DNA of 64,000 bases, taken from the NCBI GenBank assembly GCA_933207985.1, contig OW240912.1, positions 230,777,619-230,841,618 on the forward strand, given 5' to 3'. The stretch is from Pelobates cultripes (taxonomy: Eukaryota > Chordata > Amphibia > Anura > Pelobatidae). The stretch's first letter is position 1; every line of letters starts with the position of its first letter. Positions 53,640-63,734 of the stretch are shown piece by piece. The position numbers and the translations under genes are program-made. Under the pieces are notes generated by a model. It made no database searches and was not told where the DNA came from. It was given only the letters and a program-made list of their open reading frames with translations.

Positions 53640-53880
53640 GAACCACTACATTAAGCTGTGTGTGTGCCTGCTAGTGAGTGAGCTTGCTTGCATGTGTGTG
53701 TGTGTGTGTGTGCCTGCTAGTGAGTGAGTGAGCTTGTGTTTTTATGCCAATGAGCTTATGTATTTCAGTGACATTGTTTGTCTATGAGGCTGTGTATCAA
53801 TGAGCTTGTGTGTGGCAGTGAGATTATCTGTGTCTGCATGTGAGTATGCTTACTGTATAATTAAACGTTTTACTCTGAAA
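53640..53880 (+). repeat. TG/CTAGTGAGTGAGCTTG repeat
   Basis: GTGTGTGTGCCTGCTAGTGA, GTGAGCTTG units are repeated twice, with TG runs and decayed units up to about 53840. Confidence 0.75.
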
Positions 53881-54178
53881 GGACCAATATTATATATTAG
53901 AAAAAGCTATTTTTAGGCTGCTACTAGGATAGGACCTGCTGAATATGGGGTACTTTGACGTAGTTGGCAGGCTTATGCAATATCTCATAATATGTAACTA
54001 AACCCCCATCATTTTTTGCCTAGGTGAGGTGTTTTTAAATAAAACTATTACAATCTCTGAGATTTGAAATCATTGTTTAGTGAATAAGCGAGTGTGCTGG
54101 TTTCTGTATTTTGTATATTTTGACCCCAACAGCACCCTCTAATGTATGCATGTTCAGGTGAGTGCAGCCCTCTTGGTT

Positions 54179-54182
<4 letters not shown>

Positions 54183-54214
<32 letters not shown>
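54183..54214. repeat. AT dinucleotide run
   Basis: An uninterrupted (AT)n of about 30 bp near the right end of the hAT. Confidence 0.95.
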
Positions 54215-54215
<1 letters not shown>

Positions 54216-54349
54216 TCAACCATCTGGGGTGGCAAGACATTGCCTTACATATTACATACGGCAATATATGGCACAATGACTTATGGGGCTGGCATATATT
54301 TTTTTTTTCCAGGGCTGCTTTGTATCCTCAGTCCGGCCCTGCTTCAGAC

Positions 54350-55555
54350 CCAATCAAGAAAGCTTGACTGGGGTATCTGAGGACTTCTTCCACTAGTCCA
54401 GGCTGGAGGGATTATAGTTTAGGAGACCATCTCTTCTGTAAAGCAGAGACTCTAACTTTTACACCACAAATTAGAAGAGTCTAAATGTAGGGTGTATTGC
54501 ACAGCACACAGCTATTTATACACAGCTATGTTGACTCTCTCTGCAGGGAGTCTTCCATATAATGCGATGTACAGTACAATTGTCCCTCCTCAGCATCACT
54601 CTGTCATGGGACATAATTACATTATCCCCAACTCACACAATTGGCTCCCCGCGGTGCATCTGTGCCTGAGTTACAGCATGATAACGTTTTTCCAGGTCAT
54701 AGATATTCTCTCATCTGACAAGGAGTTCCAGGCATGCGGTTGGGTCCTGGTCTCCAAAAATGGGTTCCTCTGGGGAAGGGAGCGCTGTCATGCCCCAGGT
54801 ATCCATCAATGTCTCATTACCTCCCCAAACTCCCTTCCAAATAATACCTGCTTGAAGATCTACCAGACCTTGGTGCAGTCCTGATCTGAGGAACAGTCTC
54901 AGTATGTTTCAGAGTATCGCCCAGTTTAGCACTCAATGTGTAAAACAAGTCTAGGTGATATTTAAAGGTCCTGAAGTTCATCTGGGAGGCACAGTAAACA
55001 TCCAGATACATCCAGATACACATACCCATTCTAGGACCTCCATACCCATCTCTCCTTTTTAGGGGCTCTTAAGACCAGGCACCCATGTCTGTATGCAGGA
55101 GGCTGGCTTTCAAGAGCCTCCAAAAGTCTGTGGTATGACAGCTTCCATCACAAAGTAAATAAATTTACTGTAAGTGGGCATTACTCTCAAATGCAGGCAT
55201 TCTTTTACATCCTGTTATAATTTTTGGTAATGTATTCAGGTTCCTAATAAATACATTTAAGCAAGTTATTTGACCATTTTAATTTATCTAGTTTTGTCAC
55301 ACCTACTGTATGTGAGAAACTTCAATTTCAGACTATATATGCAAATATGAAAGATAAAGGACATTGTATACATTCTACAGCTTTTTCATTACCCAAACAT
55401 TAATAAAATGAATTAAAGAATAAATGAATACAAAGTAAACATTGTGCAGATTTTCATCATTTCAATGTTTAAGTTTGTCTTAAAAAGACTCAATACACAC
55501 ATTTGCCTTTATTCTTTGATTATGTGCTAGCATCCCATGTTTCAAGTCAATGCTA
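54350..55555. other. No recognisable feature
   Basis: Moderate GC content, with short frames that lack known motifs. No element ends were found. Confidence 0.4.
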
Positions 55556-55575
55556 TACTAATATATATATGTATG

Positions 55576-55628
<53 letters not shown>
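55556..55628. repeat. AT/GTAT microsatellite
   Basis: ATATATATGTATGTATATAT followed by a long (AT)n. Confidence 0.95.
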
Positions 55629-55631
<3 letters not shown>

Positions 55632-56340
55632 ATTACTTATGGGTAAAGGGGTTAAGAGGAAATTGCCAAAGTGGTCAGAAGTGGAAAGGCTAATGCAAAG
55701 AAATAGGACACTAGAAAGAGAGGATGGTCATGTAGGTGCTCATATAGTTCCAAAGTATAGATGGGCTCTCTGGGATGATTATTGTTTGATCCTTGGACAA
55801 AATCCTTTATAGCTATTTCCCCTGGTCGGCTTACCTCCCCATGGAATCCCGGAACAATATATGTGGTATGTGTGTGGATGTTGAGTTATGGGTATTTTTG
55901 GGATCTAAGGGGGCTGTCCTCTTTTTTATAGCTATTCCTCACATGGTTCTTCTTATACCTCCTCTCTCTCTTTTATTTAGAGTGTTCCCATCTTTAGTAT
56001 AGAAGATGGGAATATTTCATTTGGTCTCCCCCCACAACTTGGGGTCAAATGGCGACTAAGGTGAGGGGTTGGTGACTGCGATTAGTATAGGACAAAAGGG
56101 GAAATCAGGGTAAGAATTTGGAAGAGGTCAACTTGTGGAGACTGATAAAGGGTATAGGTTATAACCCATACTGGGTCATTATAGATTACTCATACACTGT
56201 GAATTGATAGGCTGTTTGTTGTCTTTGGTGTTTGTTGTCTTTGTATTTTTGTAATATGTGTCAAAGTAATATTATTGTAAAGAATTTTCTATGTAAACTG
56301 AGTTTTATATACTTTGTGATAAAATTAATAAAAATACTAA
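55629..56340 (+). mobile_element. Possible L1/Tx1-like LINE 3' end
   Basis: A plus-strand frame shows PKWSEVERLMQRNRTLERED and YRWALWDDYC, with stops. It is followed by GT/TTTG-rich 3' UTR-like sequence and the AT-rich tail GATAAAATTAATAAAAATAC near 56320-56340. The style (short basic/aromatic C-terminus, then A-rich tail) resembles L1-type LINEs, but no diagnostic motif is present. Confidence 0.3.
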
Positions 56341-57645
56341 AGATCAAGAGGACATTGAGAGGTAATTGAGCACCACTACAAATATGTAGCATTATAGGGG
56401 TGTAATGAGGGTTATAGTGTAGATATGAATACATTTAATTTGCTTTATTTTTTAAGTACACTTTAATTATGATATGAATAATGTACAATATTGTATTTTT
56501 CAAAATAAAATTTTCTTCTTACAAATGCTGAATACACATTTTTAATGTTTTAATGTAGCTTTTGTTTTACGAGCCAAATGGTAAATGCTAAAAAAAAAAT
56601 CTAAAATTAAAAACACTCTATCATTACATTGTTTAGTTAGGCACATGAAATAAGATGTTGTTTACATTAATAATTAAGAAACAAATTTCAAGATGAGGAA
56701 ATTTTCCATTGTTTTAATGTTACATTGACCATAGATTACGTTTTAAAAACAGTAGTTAAAAATTGTGAAAGGTAAAATAAAAATATAAAACGGTTTGTCC
56801 ATTTTCAATATATTTTAGCAAGCATTTTTCAACCAACAGCAATTTTGATATTATTTTTTACTAAGACCAACAATTAAATGTGCTATGCTTTATTATACAT
56901 ACTTAAATGAGTCTGTCACATAGGTTACAATGGAAATGAAAAGGGCACTAATAAGTTGCCAGTAGATGTATGACAAAGTCCCTTTTTTGCAGTTTTGCGT
57001 GCCAAATATTTAGATTTTTTTTTACTGCATCTCTGTACAATAGCCAAGTCATTACACTATATCATTAGAAAGTTAGTGATTATATTGTCTGGCAAGTGCA
57101 GTTTTATGTATGAAAAATAGTCCAAACTATAAAGCAAGTCTAGTGCAGAAGTCCTTCCTGTCTTCTACAGCTATTTTCTGATGCAAGAGCAACCTACAAG
57201 TTATAATTGGCAGCAGAAGTCAGTGATTTCGATGTTAAGAACAACTCTCTCAAGAGCTGCCTATAAATCCCTTTTCTCATGAGCCAGTAACTGCAACACA
57301 CAGTAATAAGCTGCTTGTAGGTATATTTCAAATACAATCAAATAGGGCACATGTTAACTTGTTGAATGCCAAATTTATTTAAATATGTTTAACACATGTT
57401 AAATAGTTAACAGGAATAGAACAAGAGAAAGTATAAATAATTGTAAAGTGTAGATAAAAATAATGACATTGACTGGTTTGGGAGACATGATAAACCACAA
57501 GACTGAAGGTCTGTTGCTCTCCAACAGCATACAGGTACACATATATACAAATAAATGCATATGCACATACATTAACGCACGCACACGTACTGCGCTGCCT
57601 AAGACTGATATAGAAACACTCCCAGACAACATTCATAGTTTATAT
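56341..57645. other. No recognisable feature
   Basis: Very AT-rich DNA with T and A runs. No credible reading frames, RNA genes or repeat ends were found. Confidence 0.4.
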
Positions 57646-57647
57646 AC

Positions 57648-57681
57648 ATATATAGATAGATAGATAGATAGATAGATAGAT
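57648..57681 (+). repeat. (GATA)n microsatellite
   Basis: About eight perfect ATAG/GATA units directly to the left of the foldback element. Confidence 0.95.
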
Positions 57682-57683
57682 CG

Positions 57684-58120
57684 TTAATACAATGTTAAAC
57701 AAAAAGCTGCACACCAGTCAAGCCATAAGACTTGCTTTTCCCACAGGAATCACGAATTTACAGTGATGTTACTACCGCAAAGGATTCTGGGTGGGCATAT
57801 GCAAATTAGTTTAACAAAGAATCACATTCAACAGCTTTGAAACACAACTTAGGAAAAGAAGCAAAGCTAGTGAACAACTCATGGCTCTGCATCTTTTCCT
57901 AAATTGTGTTTCAAAGCTGTTGTATACAGCAAACACAGACTCAGAGTAATCCATGTTTAAAATGGAATGAGACAAAAATGTGATTCTTTGTTAAAATAAT
58001 GTGCATATGCCCACCCAGAATCCTTTGTGGTAGTAACATCACTGCAAATGTGTGATTTCTGTGGAAAAAGCAAGTCTTATGGCCTGACTGGTGTGCAGAT
58101 TTTGTTTAACATTGTATTAA
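57684..58120. mobile_element. Palindromic foldback MITE, TTAA ends
   Basis: The left arm TTAATACAATGTTAAACAAA, CTGCACACCAGTCA, CATAAGACTTGCTTT and AAGGATTCTGGGTGGGCATA is mirrored by the right arm ending ATGTTTGTTTAACATTGTATTAA-like sequence at 58120. The arms are about 190-200 bp with a centre around 57870-57930. TTAA is present at both ends. The single-strand transcript would form a very long hairpin. No coding. Confidence 0.85.
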
Positions 58121-58215
58121 CTACCCACAGACTTCAGGTGGAAGGGGTTTTCAATCCCAATTTTTTCCCCACCATAACCTTTTTGTTTTTATATATATAT
58201 ATATATATATATATA

Positions 58216-59060
58216 GCCACATTAAAACCACCTGCCTAAGATCATGTGTACTCCACCTGCTATCTCATGAGCATATCTTGTGGTATCTGGCACCAAGACA
58301 GCAGCAGATAGTTTAAGTTTTGCAAGTTGTGAGGTGGACCAGCATGGATCACATTGAACTCTTTGCCATGTTACTTAAACCATTCCTGAACAATTTTTGC
58401 AGTGTGACAGGGTGTATTATCCTGCTGAAAGAGGCCACTGCCATCAGGGAACACCATTGTCATGAAGGGGTGTACTTGGTCTGCAACAATCTCTAGGTAG
58501 GTGGTGCATGTCAAAGTAACATCCACATGAATGCCAGGACCCAAGGTTTTCAGCAGTACATTTACCAGAACACTGGCTCCATTGACCTGCCTTCTTACCA
58601 TAATGCATTCTATTGCAATCTCTTCCCCAGGTAAATGACGCATACGCAACTGGCCATTTACCCAATTTAAAATAAAAAGTGATTCATCAGACCAGGCATT
58701 CTTCTTACATTGCTCCATGGTCCAATTCTGTTTCTCACATCCCCAATGGAGGTGTTCTTGGCAGTAGACAGGGAGTCATCATGAGCCGTCTGACCAATCT
58801 GCAGCTGTTCAGCAAACTGCAATGCACTGTGTGTTCGGACACATTCATATTATAACAAGCATTACATTTTTACCGACATTTAGCCCTTCTGTGTGATTGG
58901 GACAGTTTTCCTTCCTTGCACCACATTTAGTAGAACATCCCACAAGACTTGTCGTTTTAGAGATGCTCTAACTCAGTTGTCTAGCCATCACTATTTGGTC
59001 CTTTTCAAAGTCACTCAGATCATTTCTCTTGCCCATTTTTCCTGCTTCCAACACATGAAA
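58216..59060 (-). mobile_element. Tc1-like transposon, 3' half
   Basis: The terminus GCCACATTAAAACCACCTGC adjoins an AT run at the left. The minus-strand transposase follows and the copy fades near 59060. The family is the same as at 11658 (its terminus CAGCCACAACATTAAAACCA is shared). The 5' half is missing. Confidence 0.82.
58371..58718 (-). pseudogene. Tc1-like transposase, catalytic part
   Basis: A minus-strand frame of 115 codons reads NAWSDESLFILNWVNGQLRM (first catalytic aspartate in SDES), RHLPGEE, LGPGIHVDVTLTCTTYLEIV, ADQVHPFMTMVFPDGSGLFQ and QQDNTPCHTAKIVQEWF (second aspartate). The final DLNPIE.LW block with the catalytic glutamate is missing, so it is dead even though the frame is open here. 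Confidence 0.88.
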
Positions 59061-59424
59061 TTCAATATAAAAAGAAGAGTTTTTCACCTTAAAATAGAAT
59101 AAAATACAAGTGGATTGGCACTGAATAAAATATGAGAAAATAGTAGCAACAACCCCCAGTGTCTACAAATCACTCCAAAAGACACTAGATAGTTAGACAA
59201 TACAAACAACAAGGTGAGGGGGGTGCAACACAGATAATGATTAATACTTAATAATGTGATACCTCTTGATCGTTCTGTAAAAAAAGGTATACAAAATAGA
59301 CATAGCATAATACTGTTTAAATAAACAATTGATCTATAATAGAGATAATGGGTCACTTACGATCTTCAGAGCCCTAAGGAGCAACGCGAATTCAAGAACT
59401 GACTGTTCACTTGATCTCTACTAT
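59061..59424. other. No recognised gene; possible dispersed repeat
   Basis: AT-rich sequence with GAGCAACGCGAATTCAAGAA near 59380. It has the look of a frog dispersed repeat, but no boundaries were found. Confidence 0.3.
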
Positions 59425-59427
59425 ATA

Positions 59428-59570
59428 CAGTTGTAATCAAAAATATTCAACCCCCATTGAAAATCAGGCTTTTTGTCAAAATTTATAGACTTTCAGCTGT
59501 TTGCATTGAACAAATCAAACAAAAGCAATTTTAATAGTTCAACACAACAAATGTCAGCTGGAAATGCAAC
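59428..59570 (+). mobile_element. Tc1-like terminal fragment
   Basis: Directly after TA (59426-59427): CAGTTGTAATCAAAAATATT, CAACCCCCATTGAAAATCAG. This is the terminus of a common Tc1-like family. It breaks off after about 140 bp. Confidence 0.72.
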
Positions 59571-59693
59571 TGGGGCCAGAGGAGATAGAGGATGGGAGCC
59601 ATCTGGAACACTTTGAGTTTAAACTGTTCATAAAGAGTTTAACACCTTAAGGTAAGGAATAATGTTGTTATGGTGCCTTGAGTGTTCCTTTAA
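59571..59693 (-). mobile_element. TTAA-type MITE end fragment
   Basis: It ends TATGGTGCCTTGAGTGTTCC, TTTAA at 59693, the inverted form of the TTAAAGGAACACT...-type termini. The opposite end is lost at the junction with the Tc1 fragment. Confidence 0.5.
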
Positions 59694-60184
59694 TTCAAGG
59701 TAGGAAAGCACTGATGGTCTTTGGGACACCAAAACCACTTTATGACTCAAAGTGTTTTTTCTGCCCCAAATGGTTATTTAATAATGTCTTCTTGTGTTTT
59801 GTGAAAATTGAGATATAAAAAATATGCTGAAAGCATAACATTTATAGGCCATATTTATAAAGGAAAAACAAGTAAATGAAGAGCAACATACTGTCATAAA
59901 TACAATAACACAATTTTGTGTTCCTACTGATAACTTCAAAAATGAACACTTTTCCCCATAAATGTTCTGATAAATGTATTGCTCTAAGAAGGAAAAATTC
60001 CTGAATCAGATCTTTAGAAGAAAACAAGAATAAAAAGTGCTTGTGTGGCAGATACAAATTAATATCAGAAGACAAATAAATTGAAAACAAAAGTGAGTAA
60101 TGAATTACATTTAAATGTGATACATTCAAAATGAACATGGGCTAATACACTTGTAGGAAAAATATAAGAATATGTCAACAGATA
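59694..60184. other. No recognisable feature
   Basis: An AT-rich spacer between MITE pieces. Confidence 0.4.
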
Positions 60185-60640
60185 TTAAAGGGATACTCTA
60201 AGCAGCAAAACAACTTTAGCTCAATGAAGCAGCTTTTGTAAATGGATTGTGTCTCTGCCATTTAGGAGTTAAAATATTGTTGTGTCCGTTCAAGCAGCCT
60301 TAGCCCGGCCCTCCTACCCTGTTTGTACCTCACACAGCCTGCATGAAAAAAATGGTTTCATTTTCAATCAGCACAGTGTGTTCACTTTAGAGGTTTTTAT
60401 CTTCTGATCTGTTATTTGAACTTTAACCACACATAGGAGGTGCAGACTCTTGCAGGCTTCTAACAGAGTAGGGGATACACAATTCTTAATTAAACAGTTG
60501 CTGAAAAAAGGAAGTTTATACATTAGATCTTTCTTAATACAAAATGTATAGGCAGCCTGTGTAGGTCACATGCAGAAGCGATGTGGATAGGGCTGCATAA
60601 CGTGATTTTAACTCCTGAGTCACAGAGAATAATATCCAAG
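60185..60640 (+). mobile_element. TTAA-type MITE
   Basis: TTAAAGGGATACTCTAAGCA, AACTTTAGCTCAATGAAGCA, then CTGCCATTTAGGAGTTAAA, CACAGCCTGCATGAAAAAAA and, further on, GGCTGCATAACGTGATTT, AACTCCTGAGTCACAGAG. The internal inverse complementarity of the two halves is typical of this MITE family (compare 33325). The right end is lost near 60640. Confidence 0.72.
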
Positions 60641-60710
60641 CAACTGTCTAATAGGGAAAAAAGAAAGAGCTATGCTATAGCACAAGAACATAGAACATAT
60701 ATATTATATA

Positions 60711-61085
60711 CAGTTGTGCACAAAAGTTTAGATACCCTGGCAGAAATTGTAAAACAATTTTCATTGATTTTGAAAATATGACTTATCAAGCAAAAACAAT
60801 TTCTTCTATTAAAGGATAGTGATCATATGAAGCCATTTATTATCACATAGTTGTTTGGCTCCTTTTTAAATCATAATGATAACAGAAATCATCCAAATGG
60901 CCCTCATACCCTTGAATGTTTGGCCTTGTTATAGACACACAAGGTGAAACACACAGGTTAAATTGGCAATAAAAGGTTAATTTCCCAAACCTGTGGCTTT
61001 TAAATTGCAATTAGTGTCTGTGTATAAATAGTCAATTAGTTTGTTAGCTCTCATGTGGATTCATTGAGCAGGCTAGAGTTCCAGA
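60711..61085 (+). mobile_element. Tc1-like 5' end fragment
   Basis: After TA at 60709-60710: CAGTTGTGCACAAAAGTTTA, GATACCCTGGCAGAAATTGT, later AATGGCCCTCATACCC-type sequence and GTGAAACACACAGGTTAAAT. This is a known Tc1-like 5' terminal and untranslated region. It is truncated before the transposase. Confidence 0.78.
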
Positions 61086-61324
61086 GCTTCAATATGAGAA
61101 GCATCAAATTGACTGGGAGGTAATCAGTACTGCAGAGCAAGCCGTGGACAATCTCCTCTCTGCATTTATAGGTAGGTTAACACTTTATTGGCTGGTACTG
61201 TAGAAGGCAAGGAGCCCGTGAGACAGGCCAACAATCCAGAATCCTGGAAGAGAAGAGAAGTATTTCTTTATAACTTGAATGCTCCCTTAATCTGCTGAAG
61301 AAATGTGTAAGTAGGTAGTGTTTG

Positions 61325-61860
61325 TTAGACATGTGCAATTTATTTCAGTCCGAATGTGAATTCGGACGAATTTCGGGCAATTCGGACATTAGGGTACTTC
61401 CGAAGTGCTGAAGTGCTGAAGTTCTTTGGAATTTTCCCACGCTGTGTAATTTGACTCATAACAACACTCTGATTGGTTATTTAATCCACCAATCAGAGTG
61501 TTACGAGTCAAATTATGCAGCATGGGAAAATTCCAAAGAACTTTCCCACGCTGTGTAAAATGACAGAGCACTTTGATTGGTGGATTTCAAGCCAAACAAT
61601 CAGAGTGCTGTGACAGGTAAATGTAGAGACTTACCTGTCAGACTCTTCATTTACCTGTCAGAGCACTCTGTTTGGATGGCTTAAACCCACCAATCAGAGT
61701 GCTCTGAGCCTAATTGCAGGGCGGGGCAAGGCTTTATAAGCCTTCCCCCACCCTGCAGAGCTTAGTCTGCGCAGAGCCCTCCATGGGTGAAGAAGGATAA
61801 AAAAAATTTCCGCTTGTTTTTTTTTTTTTCTTTTTTTTTTTAAGTGTGTCGGTTATTATG
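61325..61860 (+). mobile_element. hAT-like 5' region with two long hairpins and a promoter
   Basis: Left part: AGACATGTGCAATTTATTTC, AGTCCGAATGTGAATTCGGA, subterminal-like CGAAT repeats. Hairpin 1 has arms 61420-61476 and 61489-61542, and hairpin 2 arms 61566-61622 and 61648-61706, each about 54-57 bp with few mismatches. They are followed by a promoter-like cluster and a start-like CCATGGGTGAAG (61781-61792). No transposase follows, only AT- and G-rich sequence. The hAT label is inferred from the style of the end. Confidence 0.5.
61690..61745 (+). promoter_or_regulatory. CCAAT / GC-box / TATA cluster
   Basis: CCAATCAGAG at 61690-61699, GC box GGGCGGGGC at 61719-61727 and TATA-like CTTTATAAG at 61732-61740 are in the order and spacing of a vertebrate Pol II core promoter. 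Additional CCAATCA/TGATTGG copies lie in the hairpins upstream. Confidence 0.5.
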
Positions 61861-62993
61861 GATTTTTTATTTGGCCCTTTTGGGGCTGAAAAAAGAAGAT
61901 TTTAGAAGAAAGAAAACATCAAATGGTAAGTTTTATTTTTTTTTACAGGTACTTAGTTAAAGGTTCCCCCCTCATTATTTTTAGGGTGAGGGGTTAGGTA
62001 GGGGTTCATTTGTTTCTTCGGGGGTGGTGACCAGGGGTTTGGGTACCCCTAGTCACTTGGGGGGGGGGCATTTTTATTTAGGGCCCCCACCGGCCGCTAA
62101 GGGGTGGAGGCTGGGGGGGGGCAATAGGGCTCGGGAGGGGGGAACCTTTTTTTTGCCCCTTGCCATATTACTCTTTGGCATTTACAAGTTTGGATTTGAG
62201 TATTCTTAAAATAAAAAAATCTCAGTAGAATATATGGAAAGTACAGGATAAGATAAAGCATTTTCAATGTTTTTATTTTCATTTTTAATTATGTTTATTT
62301 CTCAGTACAGCTTGTGGACTGGCCATCAACGTATTTTCTCATCCAAAATCCTAAAGAATATAAGACTGAGTTGGGGCCACCATTAAGTTCTTATTTACAT
62401 AATAAAAAGGAAAAAACCAAGGAAGAGACTGTGTTAATCACCACAAAGTGATAATAATAAAAATATATACAAACTGTGTAACGTAGATGTGTTCTACCTT
62501 AGGTATATATCTATAGGGAGAAATATAAAAATAGTGTAATACAATTAACACATATAGAGGTTGGGGGTGGTAGAGAACTCACAAAATTGAGATGAATTCA
62601 GGCGTATCTCCCTTAATATTAGGGAACTAGTGAAGTGTGAAGAACCTCCAGCGATGCAATTCTGGATAGAAAATAGTAGATCTTCTTGCCAACTCAAATG
62701 TAAGGGAAAAAGAGATAGTGTAGATTGTATAAAAATGTTACAATTTATTATATGTATTGCACTCACAATGTTTCAAAGCAAAGACAGCATGTCTCCACAC
62801 CAAGGTGGTATCCACGTGTATCAGCCAGTAAAATCACAGCAGAAGCTGTAGGCAGCACCAACACAAATAAAATAAAATAAAATGAATAAAAGTTCAAAAT
62901 AAAGAACTCCAATGCGTTTCGTCCTCTTCTGGACTTCCTCAGAGATGTATGACTCCAATCCGGCCAGGTTCTCCTTTTATATATCCGCCAGGA
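61861..62993. other. Low-complexity and dispersed repeat sequence
   Basis: T-rich and G-rich stretches (61920-62150) continue the repeat above. 62380-62990 is AT-rich and includes the box AATGCGTTTCGTCCTCTTCT, GGACTTCCTCAGAGATG (62911-62947), similar to the box at 48763. No genes were seen. Confidence 0.4.
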
Positions 62994-63241
62994 AATGGGA
63001 ATTATTGATCGCAGATGATACGCATGCATTACTTCCGGGTCACTTCTGGTATAACGGACCGAGCAAGTCCTCTGTATCAAATGTATACTAGCAATGGCAA
63101 TTTCTAGTATACATTTGATATAGAGGACTTGCTTGATATAGAGCAGTCCAGTCCGTTATACTGGAAGTGACGTCACCCGGAAGTAATGAATGCGTTCCAA
63201 GGTGGAACGCACACCATCATCTGCGATCAATAATTCCCATT
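62994..63241. mobile_element. Foldback element
   Basis: The outer arms AATGGGAATTATTGATCGCA, GATGAT and the inverse at 63216-63241 enclose further complementary stretches (ACTTCCGGGT with ACCCGGAAGT; GGTATAACGGAC with GTCCGTTATAC). The inner stem is 28 bp, CAAGTCCTCTGTATCAAATG, TATACTAG, with its inverse around 63100-63130 and a loop of about 11 nt. The right arm has an extra 30 bp including TTCCAAGGTGGAA. Confidence 0.8.
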
Positions 63242-63286
63242 GCTCTTACAAGGAGTGAGAGAGAGCAAAATACGAAAAGCTGACTC

Positions 63287-63700
63287 TTGGGAATAATACA
63301 CTTTGCCTATACTGACCCAAGGCTCAAGCTACAGATGACAGGATGCTCAGTCTGTTTAAAACTGGCTAACTTTGAACATGTCAGCTATTTGAAATAATAT
63401 ATTTTATCTATATCCAATGCTTAGTGAATATACCCCTAGACAAGAGCTATAGAACATCGTGTAACAAGCATTAGTGTTATATTCTGTATGTTTCTGCTGT
63501 TGGCCTTATTTCCTGTGTTTCTCCCTGTGATCATAACTGCTTACTAATGTGTAATTTAAGGGTATATTCACTAAGCATTGGATAGATAAAGTATATTATT
63601 TTAAATAGCTGATATGTTAGCCAAGTTTAAACAGACTGAGCATCCGGTCATCTGTAGCTTGAGCCTTGGGTCAGTATAGGCAAAATGTATTATTCCCAAC
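63287..63700. mobile_element. Palindromic foldback element
   Basis: The left arm from TTGGGAATAATACACTTTGC to GCTTAGTGAATATACCCCT (63287-63438) is the inverse of 63551-63700. The arms are about 150 bp with few mismatches, and the central spacer is about 110 bp. No coding. Confidence 0.85.
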
Positions 63701-63734
63701 ACAATGTAAATCTTACATGAAGAAGCACTTTATA

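Larger units (their letters stand above)
51729..54341 (+). mobile_element. Non-autonomous hAT (CAGGGCCGGACC family) with TG arrays
   Basis: CAGGGCCGGACCCTGGGG at the left and CTCAGTCCGGCCCTG at the right are flanked by a perfect 8-bp duplication, cttcagac (51721-51728 and 54342-54349). The left part has a palindromic GC-rich core (arms about 51784-51835 and 51895-51960) and an AGGTAA site (51998). The rest holds two TG-type arrays, each followed by the same approximately 340-bp block (52620-52960 and 53340-53660). The right end shares TTTTTTTCCAGGGCTGCTTT with the hAT at 11906-13532. Confidence 0.92.

Noticed and set aside
54492..54884. A 130-codon plus-strand frame as a possible host exon
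   Set aside because: No recognisable domain, splice signals or conservation cue; low-complexity start. Listed as an unannotated spacer instead.
57648..57681. (GATA)n as target duplication of the neighbouring foldback
   Set aside because: The repeat occurs only on the left side; the foldback has its own TTAA at both ends.
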